Shown here: positions 1-5,914 of the stretch, piece after piece
How the letters are laid out: every line of letters begins with the position of its first letter
Position numbering within the stretch: the stretch's first letter is position 1
From: UBA7985 sp965661545
Lineage (GTDB): Bacteria; Pseudomonadota; Alphaproteobacteria; UBA7985
Length of the DNA: 11,002 nt
Direction: 5' to 3'
Assembly: GCA_965661545.1 (NCBI GenBank)
Contig: CBFIEF010000051.1
Span: forward strand, 1-11,002
The notes under the pieces: model-generated
The model's input: the letters and a program-made list of their open reading frames with translations, nothing else
Database searches by the model: none
What the model was told of the DNA's origin: nothing
Program-made: the position numbers and the translations under genes

Positions 1-1
1 G

Positions 2-529
2 ATGGACGTGATCGGTGATGCTGTTGCAGCTGGTGACGTTACAATCGTTGGTGAAGCATTCACCGATGGCTGGAAGCCAGACAATGCTCAGAAAAACATG
101 GAGCAGATCCTGACGGCCAACAACAACAACGTTGATGCTGTTCTCTCCGAGAACGATGGCATGGCTGGCGGCGCAATTGCTGCTCTCGAAGCTCAGGGCT
201 TGGCTATTCCAGTATCCGGTCAGGACGGTGATCACGCTGCTCTGAACCGCGTTGCGCGCGGCACGCAGCTTGTTTCCGTATGGAAAGACGCGCGCCAGCT
301 CGGTGCAGCGGCAGGTAACATCGCAGCGGCTTTGGCTTCTGGTGTTGCTATGTCCGACATCGACGGTTCCGTTAAGTGGTCCGGTGGTGCGAAGGGCGTT
401 GAGATGGACGCTATCTTCCTCGCTCCAACGCCGATCTCTGCTTCCAACATCGACGTCGTTATCGACGCTGGCCATATCGCTAAAGATAAGGTCTGTGCTG
501 GTGCAGTCGCTGGTGTATCGGGCTGTTAA
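2..529 (+). CDS. xylF: D-xylose ABC transporter, periplasmic binding protein, C-terminal part (5' end outside window)
   Basis: This is the C-terminal half of a periplasmic sugar-binding protein of the CUT2 (ribose/xylose) class, which captures sugar and delivers it to the XylH/XylG membrane complex. The reading frame is open from the first bases, so the ATG at position 2 is internal and the true start lies upstream. About 175 residues are present, against roughly 330 for a full XylF precursor. The visible text aligns by eye with E. coli XylF: TDGWKPDNAQKNME, the LTANNNNVDAV segment, a GGAIAALEAQGL stretch and SGQDGDHAALNRVARGTQ, which belong to the sugar-binding cleft and hinge of the second lobe. 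The C-terminus has two cysteines (DKVC and the final residue) that could form a disulfide in the periplasm. Codon choice is biased to GCT, GTT and AAC, as expected for an abundant binding protein. Xylose is the best guess; another pentose is possible. Confidence 0.88.
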   Translation: MDVIGDAVAAGDVTIVGEAFTDGWKPDNAQKNMEQILTANNNNVDAVLSENDGMAGGAIAALEAQGLAIPVSGQDGDHAALNRVARGTQLVSVWKDARQLGAAAGNIAAALASGVAMSDIDGSVKWSGGAKGVEMDAIFLAPTPISASNIDVVIDAGHIAKDKVCAGAVAGVSGC

Positions 530-556
530 GTCTTCGCAGTAGCGAATAAGTTACTT

Positions 557-600
557 CCGCCCGGCCCCTGGGTTCGTCTCAGGGGCCGGGCGGTATTTTT
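557..600 (+). terminator. Strong hairpin with T-run between xylF and xylH (terminator or attenuator)
   Basis: A perfect 14-bp GC-rich stem (557-570 pairing with 580-593) encloses a 9-nt loop and is followed by TATTTTT at 594-600. This has every mark of a Rho-independent terminator. It sits 27 nt after the xylF stop and 15 nt before the xylH start, leaving no room for a separate promoter downstream, so xylH and xylG are probably transcribed by partial readthrough. The usual effect of such hairpins behind binding-protein genes is to raise and stabilise the binding-protein mRNA relative to the permease and ATPase. Confidence 0.88.
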
Positions 601-615
601 CTGATAGCAGACAAA

Positions 616-2007
616 ATGGGGGACGCGGTCCGTAAAGGGCTGTTGGGTTCGTCGTTTTCACATATGGGGCAGGGTGTGACACATCAGGTCGAAGAGGTAC
701 GGGCAGGCAAGGCCGCTCGTGTCGAAAAAGAATCAATTTTTGCGCGCTTTCTGCGATCAACAGAAATAGATGCGCGACTGCTGGGGATGCTGGGAGCCTT
801 GGCCCTGATCTGGGTTGGCTTTCACGTTTACGGCGAAGTGGTAAATGGGTTTGGCGCGTTTTTGACGCCGCGGAACTTGTGGAACCTTTCGGTTCAAACA
901 GCGTCCATTGGCGTCATGGCGACGGGAATGGTGCTGGTGATCGTCACGCGGCACATCGATTTGTCCGTCGGCTCGATCCTTGGTTTCTGTGCCATGTCGA
1001 TGGCGATTATTCAGGTTTGGATCCTGCCGGAGTTTCTCGGGCTAGGGCATCCCATGATCTGGATCATCACCGTGATCTGCGGCTTGATCATCGGCTGTTT
1101 GATCGGTGCCATCCACGGCTACTTGATCGCTTACTTGGGCATTCCGGCGTTTATCGTCACCTTGGGCGGCCTGCTGTTCTGGCGGGGCGCGGCGTTTTTG
1201 CTGGCGCGCGGGGAAACGATCTCTCCGGTTGATGACACGTTCTCCAAGCTTGGCGGTGGGCCTTACGGGTCCATCGGTGCGCTAGGCAGTTGGATCATCG
1301 GCGGTTTGGCGTGCGCGGTCGTGCTCTACATGCTCTGGCAAGGCCGTCAGAAGCGGAAGCGGTTCAACTTCCCGATGCGCCCCATGTGGGCCGAGGGCTT
1401 CTTAGCCGTTGTCGGCTGCGGTGCCATCATTGGCTTTGTCTTGCTGGTCAATTCCTACCCCTGGCCAAAGGGCATTGTTCGCCAGTATGCGACCGCCAAC
1501 AATATCGAAACCCCGATCAGCGAGATCTTCATCAGCCATGGCTTTGCCATTCCGGTGATTATCCTGTTTGCTGTGGGTGTGGGCATGACATTCCTCGCCA
1601 CGCGCACGAAGTTTGGGCGCTATGTCTTTGCCATTGGGGGTAACCCTGAAGCAGCAGAGCTGGCCGGAATCGCAACGCGCTGGGTCACGGTGCGGATCTT
1701 CGCACTGATGGGCACGCTGTGTGGCTTGTCGGCTGTTATCGCCTCGGCGCGTCTGAACTCAGCGACGAACAATCTCGGTACGCTTGATGAGCTTTACGTG
1801 ATCGCCGCGGCGGTGATCGGCGGCACCTCGTTCTCAGGCGGAATTGGCACGATCTATGGAGCGATTCTAGGAGCCGTGGTGATGCAGTCACTGCAAACTG
1901 GAATGGTCTTGATCGGCTTTGATGCAGCCATCCAGCAAATTGTTGTTGGGACGGTGCTGGTCTTTGCGGTTTGGGTCGATACCGTTTACCGCAAGCGCGC
2001 GAAATAG
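616..2007 (+). CDS. xylH: Xylose-type ABC transporter permease
   Basis: This is the inner-membrane permease of a CUT2 sugar importer (BPD_transp_2 family), 463 residues against about 390 for E. coli XylH; most of the excess is a hydrophilic N-terminal tail of about 50 residues. The family signature ATGMVLVIVTRHIDLSVGS is at about residues 102-120, and the conserved GGTSFSGGIGT loop is at about 402-412. The C-terminal part (MQSLQTGMVLIG, then AAIQQIVVGTVLVFAVWVD) is very XylH-like. Long hydrophobic stretches near residues 53-73, 96-110, 118-137, 147-174, 178-197, 222-240, 261-279, 309-328, 358-377, 394-421 and 427-455 give a polytopic protein of roughly ten helices. A charged cytoplasmic loop lies near 242-260. 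The start is uncertain: ATG 616 is taken, but it has no clear Shine-Dalgarno sequence, and ATG 664 is an alternative that removes 16 residues of the tail. xylG follows 11 nt after the stop. Confidence 0.9.
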   Translation: MGDAVRKGLLGSSFSHMGQGVTHQVEEVRAGKAARVEKESIFARFLRSTEIDARLLGMLGALALIWVGFHVYGEVVNGFGAFLTPRNLWNLSVQTASIGVMATGMVLVIVTRHIDLSVGSILGFCAMSMAIIQVWILPEFLGLGHPMIWIITVICGLIIGCLIGAIHGYLIAYLGIPAFIVTLGGLLFWRGAAFLLARGETISPVDDTFSKLGGGPYGSIGALGSWIIGGLACAVVLYMLWQGRQKRKRFNFPMRPMWAEGFLAVVGCGAIIGFVLLVNSYPWPKGIVRQYATANNIETPISEIFISHGFAIPVIILFAVGVGMTFLATRTKFGRYVFAIGGNPEAAELAGIATRWVTVRIFALMGTLCGLSAVIASARLNSATNNLGTLDELYVIAAAVIGGTSFSGGIGTIYGAILGAVVMQSLQTGMVLIGFDAAIQQIVVGTVLVFAVWVDTVYRKRAK

Positions 2008-2018
2008 GGGCGAAAGTA

Positions 2019-2807
2019 ATGACAGAAAATAAGTCCGAAACAGCCCTCGTCGAGTTGCGTGATATTTCGCTGGCCTTTGGGGGCATCAAGGCGGTGGATG
2101 AAGCATCCGTCAGCCTGTTCCCCGGCGAAGTTGTTGCCATTCTCGGTCACAACGGCGCAGGCAAGTCCACACTGATCAAAGTGCTCTCCGGCGCCTATAG
2201 CAAGGACAGCGGTGAGATCTTTGTGCGCGGCGAGCGAGCAACGATCAACAACCCCCGCGACGCCAAGTCTTACGGGATCGAGACGATCTATCAGACCCTT
2301 GCGGTTGCCGATAACGTCGATGCCGCAGCGAACCTGTATTTGGGTCGGGAAATCCTGACCCGGTGGGGTACGTTGGATGACGTGGCGATGGAATCTGAAG
2401 CGCGAAAGGTGATGGGGCGGTTGAACCCAAACTTCGAACGCTTCAAGGAACCAGTTGCGAAGCTATCTGGCGGTCAACGTCAGTCCGTTGCGATTGCACG
2501 CGCAATCCTGTTCAACGCGCAAATCCTGATCATGGATGAGCCGACTGCTGCGTTGGGTCCGCAAGAGACCGATCAGGTGGGTGAGTTGATCCAAGCGTTG
2601 AAGCGTGACGGTATCGGGATCTTCTTGATCAGCCACGATATCCACGATGTTTTCGATCTCGCTGATCGGGTCATGGTGATGAAAAACGGTCAAACCGTCG
2701 GTACGGCGCGCACCGAAGATGTCACCAAGGACGAAGTCCTCGGTATGATCATCCTCGGCAAATGCCCCGAAGGCGCTACACCAGGTCCGGGCGCTCTGAA
2801 GTCCTGA
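2019..2807 (+). CDS. xylG: Sugar ABC transporter ATP-binding protein, single-domain XylG type
   Basis: This ATPase powers the importer formed with XylH and the XylF-type binding protein at the cytoplasmic face of the membrane. It has 262 residues with all ABC motifs: Walker A GHNGAGKST at 43-51, the Q-loop glutamine near 92, the signature LSGGQRQ at 149-155, Walker B ILIMDEP at 169-175 and the H-loop histidine at 206. The frame is open further upstream, into xylH, but ATG 2019 is preferred: it has AGGGGCG 6 nt upstream, begins at the natural N-terminus and leaves an 11-nt gap to xylH. E. coli XylG has two fused ABC domains (about 510 residues). This protein is one domain only, as in the FrcA-type ATPases of alphaproteobacteria, so it should act as a homodimer. 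It is not a truncation: the C-terminus continues past the H-loop and is followed by a terminator. Confidence 0.9.
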   Translation: MTENKSETALVELRDISLAFGGIKAVDEASVSLFPGEVVAILGHNGAGKSTLIKVLSGAYSKDSGEIFVRGERATINNPRDAKSYGIETIYQTLAVADNVDAAANLYLGREILTRWGTLDDVAMESEARKVMGRLNPNFERFKEPVAKLSGGQRQSVAIARAILFNAQILIMDEPTAALGPQETDQVGELIQALKRDGIGIFLISHDIHDVFDLADRVMVMKNGQTVGTARTEDVTKDEVLGMIILGKCPEGATPGPGALKS

Positions 2808-2921
2808 CCTTAAGAACGAGGCCACCACACCTCTAGACCCGACCAGTGTTTGCTCCTCCTTTATGCTGGTCGGGATCCAAGAAAAGGCCCGCTGTCCCCT
2901 TAAGGACGCGGGCCTTTTTTT
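2808..2921 (+). ncRNA. Possible 3'-UTR-derived small RNA with an anti-Shine-Dalgarno loop
   Basis: The 114 nt after the xylG stop fold into two consecutive hairpins, the second being an intrinsic terminator. The first has a 9-bp perfect stem (2838-2846 with 2866-2874) and a 19-nt loop that includes CTCCTCCTTT at 2853-2862. The core CCTCCTTT is identical to the anti-Shine-Dalgarno end of 16S rRNA. Alphaproteobacteria have small RNAs with exposed CCUCC loops, often released from 3' UTRs (the 'cuckoo'/CcsR type of Rhodobacter). The resemblance is structural only; no promoter was seen, so release by processing of the xyl mRNA would be the likely route. It may also be just a spacer hairpin. Confidence 0.3.
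2882..2921 (+). terminator. Intrinsic terminator of the xyl operon
   Basis: An 11-bp perfect stem (2882-2892 with 2908-2918) is extended by 4 further pairs (2894-2897 with 2904-2907) after a one-base bulge, with a 6-nt loop. The stem's 3' arm runs into an uninterrupted T-run at 2915-2921. The matching A-run at 2882-2885 would let it work weakly in the other direction as well. It closes the xylF-xylH-xylG transcription unit. Confidence 0.9.
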
Positions 2922-2999
2922 GTTGCGTGCTGCCACTCCAAAAAGTAAACAAACGTTTAACAATGATATTATTGTTTTGTTTAGAAATTGGAGCTGTGC

Positions 3000-3356
3000 A
3001 TGCCCTTGCTGCCGTTGTTTTACCGGATCGCTGCCGTTCTGATGGTTTTGAACGCAGCGCTGCACGCTTTGACATTTATTCCCGACGCGGGCTTTAACCG
3101 AACCGCTCAATTGCTCATGCCTTTTGCGCCGCTGTAACTGCTGCTGGCTTGGGGGCTTTGGCGGCAGTCGCGGACGGTGGCGTGGTTGCAGTTCTTCATG
3201 GCGCTGTTTGGTGCGGTGCTGGCTTACCTGTTCATGCCCCTGTTTGCGCTGCCTGAGGTTTGGGCGTGGGCGCTCGTCGTCTTGGACATTGATATTGCCG
3301 TGCTGATGCTGCTGATCCTGTGGCCGGCACGTCAGCGCGCTTCAGCGGGTGCTTGA
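3000..3356 (+). pseudogene. Small multi-pass membrane protein gene interrupted by an in-frame TAA
   Basis: Reading from ATG 3000, which has GGAG at 2990-2993 (6-nt spacing), gives 45 residues, then TAA at 3135-3137. The same frame then stays open for another 72 codons to TGA 3354-3356. The whole would be a 118-residue protein. Both halves are strongly hydrophobic: RIAAVLMVLNAALHALTFIP near the N-terminus, LLLAWGLW directly after the stop, WLQFFMALFGAVLAYLFMPL, and ALVVLDIDIAVLMLLILWP at the end, making about four membrane segments with a basic C-terminal tail. The stop falls in a membrane segment (PFAPL, stop, LLLAWGL), as a point mutation or sequencing error would produce. No start with a good ribosome site is visible for the second half. 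The family is not recognised. The last 15 bases overlap the end of the convergent LysR gene. The AT-rich stretch at about 2935-2985 probably holds its promoter. Confidence 0.6.
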
Positions 3357-4247
3357 GGCAACAATCCAGTCGCGAACCTGTTCGGCTTTTGGTGCGAGTG
3401 TGCGGTCGTTAGGCCAGACGAGAAAAACGCTGTTCCCTGTCGCCCAAGCCCAGTCCTTCAAGCCAACCAGCAATCGTCGCTCGATCATCGTTTGCACGAT
3501 ATGATCCCAGCCAAAGGCGTATCCCTCGCCAGACACTGCCGCCTGTAGCACCAGTGCGTAATCGTTCAGGCGCAGACCCCGGGGCAGGGTGATGCTGGCT
3601 AAGCCGTGATGGCCGAACCACTGTGACCACGTTGGACGCGCTCGAATGGGTTCTTCGAGGTGGATCAGGCGTTGCGTGCTGAGGTCTTGGATGTTCTCCA
3701 ACGTTCCTGCGCTGTCCAGAAAGTGCGGACTGGCGACGGGGTAGATGATCTCATCAGCCAACTTCACCGCCTCATATCCTGCCCAATCGCCCTTGCCCAA
3801 GCGAATACCCAAGCTGATGTCATCCTGCGCCAATTCCGGGTCGCGGTCGCTGTTCAGCATGCGCAAATCAATGTCTGGATGTTGCAGGCGGAGGTCCGGC
3901 ACGCGCGGCATGAGCCAGTAGTACGAAAACGCGCTCGACGTGCTCAGCGTCACGTAATCCAGTGCGCTCTGTTGCTTGATCGACTGCAGCGAGTCTTCAA
4001 GACTGCCCAAGGGTTGCGCGATATCGGCGAACAGGCGCTGGCCTGCGCGGGTGAGTTCGATCTTGCGATGACTGCGTCTGAACAGGCGCAGGTTGAGATT
4101 GTCTTCGAGTTGGCGAATGGACGCGCTGACCGAAGGCTGCTGCATGTTCAATTCTTCGGCAGCGCGGGTAAAGGACTGCAGGCGCGCGGCGGCTTCAAAC
4201 ACGATCAACGGGCGAGAGTTCTGGATAAGATGGCTGAGACGTTGCAT
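3342..4247 (-). CDS. LysR-type transcriptional regulator
   Basis: This is a 301-residue DNA-binding regulator of usual LTTR length. The N-terminal winged helix-turn-helix (about residues 13-70) reads FEAAARLQSFTRAAEELNMQQPSVSASIRQLE followed in the wing by LFRRSHRKIELTRAG; this arrangement is close to the GcvA/AmpR branch. The rest is the effector-binding domain (about 90-295). It is transcribed away from the methyltransferase/oxidoreductase operon with a 92-bp gap, so it most likely controls that operon and itself, responding to a methylated amine or a product; this is inferred from position only. The start at 4247 gives the natural family N-terminus, though its Shine-Dalgarno sequence is poor and a dyad covers the start codon. 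Its 3' end overlaps the convergent interrupted membrane gene by 15 bp. Confidence 0.9.
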   Translation of the reverse strand: MQRLSHLIQNSRPLIVFEAAARLQSFTRAAEELNMQQPSVSASIRQLEDNLNLRLFRRSHRKIELTRAGQRLFADIAQPLGSLEDSLQSIKQQSALDYVTLSTSSAFSYYWLMPRVPDLRLQHPDIDLRMLNSDRDPELAQDDISLGIRLGKGDWAGYEAVKLADEIIYPVASPHFLDSAGTLENIQDLSTQRLIHLEEPIRARPTWSQWFGHHGLASITLPRGLRLNDYALVLQAAVSGEGYAFGWDHIVQTMIERRLLVGLKDWAWATGNSVFLVWPNDRTLAPKAEQVRDWIVASSTR

Positions 4248-4264
4248 AGGCAGAGCCTATCCAA
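4242..4264. promoter_or_regulatory. Candidate LysR-regulator binding site over the regulator's own start codon
   Basis: A 23-bp interrupted dyad has 10-bp arms, TTGCATAGGC (4242-4251) and GCCTATCCAA (4255-4264), around AGA, with only one mismatched pair (4245/4261). It contains the LTTR core T-N11-A (T4247, A4259). It covers the start codon of the LysR gene (4245-4247, minus strand) and lies 76 bp before the methyltransferase start. Binding there would block regulator expression and could position the protein to act on the divergent operon. A second, weaker dyad, TATT-N7-AATA at 4273-4287, lies beside it. Confidence 0.5.
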
Positions 4265-4339
4265 ACCATATCTATTTTCAAGGAATACAAGCGAGAAAAA
4301 CGAAGGCAGTCTGCACCGGTAACAGGGAGGGAGCGAACA

Positions 4340-5866
4340 ATGGCGAGACGAGAGCGTCCGACGCGGGGTGTGCAGGCCGTATCCGCAACGGTGGCGTCGC
4401 CGCACATCCGGCGCGTGCTACCGTTCTTCGACCCCTTGGATCAGGATCAGCTGGAGAAGCTGGAAGCTCAAGTCGATTGGATGATCGAGAACATCGGCGT
4501 TGCCTTTCGCGATGATCCTGTGGCGCTGGATATTTGGCGAAAAGCGGGGGTTGAGCCGACGGGGGAGCATGGCGACCTTATCAAGGCCGACGCCCAGTTG
4601 ATCCGTGATCTCGTCGCGAAAGCCCCAAGCGAATTCGTCCAGCACGCTCGCAACCCTGAGCGTTCCGTTACCATTGGCGGCAATCATCAAGTCTTCGCTC
4701 CGATTTATGGCGCGCCCTTTGTGCGAGATTTGGAGAAAGGCCGCCGCTACGCCGAATTCAGCGATTATGAAGCGCTGTTGAAGCTCGTCTACATGCATCC
4801 GAATTTGCATCACGGCTCGCTCGTGATTTGTGAGCCAACGGATATTCCCGTGTCGAAGCGCCATCTCGACATGGTCTTCGCGCAAATGACACTCAGCGAT
4901 AAGCCATTTCTGGGTGCGATTACGGAGATGAGCCGCGCGCAAGATTCGGTGGATATGATCGACATTCTATTTGGCGCTGAGCGGCTGGACCGTGACGTTT
5001 GTATCATGGCAAACGTCAACACCAATTCGCCCCTGCTGGTCGATCGCGTGGTCAGTCAGGCGGTGCAGGTCTACTCAGGCCGAGGGCAGGCGATGGTTGT
5101 GACGCCGTTTATCCTGACCGGCGCTATGGGGCCCGTGAGCACGGCGGCTTCGGTGTGTCAGGCGGTGGTGGAATCTATGATGGTCTGCGCCTTTGCCCAG
5201 CTCGTTCGGCCCGGCGCGCCGTTTGTGATGGGAAACTTCCTGTCTTCTATGTCACTTCGCACGGGCGCGCCGACTTTTGGTATGCCCGAGCCGGTGCTTT
5301 CGAATTATATGATTGGACAGCTTTCCCGGCGTCTGGGTCTGCCGCTGCGTTGTGGTGGGTCATTGACGGCCAGCAAGATCGAGGATGCCCAAGCCGCCTA
5401 TGAAAGTGCGGATTCCATGCATTCGACCATGCTTGCTGGATCGAACTTTACCTTGCACGCGGCGGGTTGGCTCGAGGGCGGATTGAGCACGGGTTATGAA
5501 AAGCTGATCATGGATGCTGATCGCTTGGGCAGTTATCAGAAGCTGCTGGGCGTTGGTTTGCAAGACGACGACAACGCCTTTGCCCGCAGCGCGTTCGAAG
5601 AAGTTGAGCCGGGTGGGCATTTCCTGGGCTCCGCGCACACAATGGCCAACTATTCCGACGCCTTCTATGAGGCTGAGCTGAGCAACAGCGATAACGTTGA
5701 AAACTGGGAAGCGGACGGGGCCAAAGACATGCGTGTCCGTGCCTTTGAGAAGTGGAACCGCATGCTGGGCGACTATCAGCAGCCCCCGCTGGACCAAGCC
5801 AAGCGCGAAGAGCTGGAAGCCTATGTTGCTCGCCGTAAGGAAGAGCTGCCCGATGCTTGGTACTAA
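4340..5866 (+). CDS. MttB-family (trimethylamine methyltransferase family) protein, non-pyrrolysine
   Basis: This is a 508-residue member of the MttB/COG5598 family, TIM-barrel enzymes that demethylate quaternary or tertiary amines and pass the methyl group to a corrinoid protein. Archaeal MttB (about 495 residues) uses pyrrolysine at an in-frame UAG; this frame has no UAG and is continuous, so it is the non-pyrrolysine type, whose characterised member MtgB uses glycine betaine. Family-like text includes VFAPIYGAPFVRDLEKGRRY, ANVNTNSPLLVD, TPFILTGAMGPVSTA and GSLTASKIEDAQAAYESADSM. ATG 4340 has a strong GGGAGGGAG at 4325-4333 (6-nt spacing). The next gene, a dimethylglycine-dehydrogenase-like flavoprotein, starts 48 nt after the stop, which indicates an operon for stepwise demethylation. 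Glycine betaine, carnitine-like compounds or another betaine are possible substrates. No corrinoid protein or reactivase gene is in the window. Confidence 0.85.
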   Translation: MARRERPTRGVQAVSATVASPHIRRVLPFFDPLDQDQLEKLEAQVDWMIENIGVAFRDDPVALDIWRKAGVEPTGEHGDLIKADAQLIRDLVAKAPSEFVQHARNPERSVTIGGNHQVFAPIYGAPFVRDLEKGRRYAEFSDYEALLKLVYMHPNLHHGSLVICEPTDIPVSKRHLDMVFAQMTLSDKPFLGAITEMSRAQDSVDMIDILFGAERLDRDVCIMANVNTNSPLLVDRVVSQAVQVYSGRGQAMVVTPFILTGAMGPVSTAASVCQAVVESMMVCAFAQLVRPGAPFVMGNFLSSMSLRTGAPTFGMPEPVLSNYMIGQLSRRLGLPLRCGGSLTASKIEDAQAAYESADSMHSTMLAGSNFTLHAAGWLEGGLSTGYEKLIMDADRLGSYQKLLGVGLQDDDNAFARSAFEEVEPGGHFLGSAHTMANYSDAFYEAELSNSDNVENWEADGAKDMRVRAFEKWNRMLGDYQQPPLDQAKREELEAYVARRKEELPDAWY

Positions 5867-5914
5867 ATATCGAACACCATTCACACGCGATCACGACGAC
5901 TGAAGAGACACCCC

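Noticed and set aside
2844..2863. AAAGGAGGAG on the minus strand as a ribosome site for a gene.
   Set aside because: No ATG, GTG or TTG follows at a usable distance on that strand.
2947..2982. AT-rich repeats: AAACAAA/TTTGTTT, AACAAT/ATTGTT, and the palindrome AAACGTTT.
   Set aside because: Low-complexity AT sequence produces such matches easily; it is more simply the promoter region of the small membrane gene, and no clean operator can be defined.
2463..3110. Open frame of 215 codons on the minus strand.
   Set aside because: It covers the xylG 3' half and two hairpins in antisense and has no protein-like motifs or ribosome site.
3124..3306. Open frame on the plus strand rich in Cys, Arg and Trp.
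   Set aside because: It is the out-of-frame reading of the interrupted membrane gene; the composition is typical of a shadow.
3660..4322. Open frame of 220 codons on the plus strand, antisense to the LysR gene.
   Set aside because: It lies almost fully opposite a convincing LysR protein and its translation has no recognisable family features; it is a shadow of the codon bias.
4340..5866. Possible pyrrolysine-coding UAG in the MttB-family gene.
   Set aside because: The frame is uninterrupted from ATG to TAA with no in-frame TAG, so pyrrolysine is not needed.
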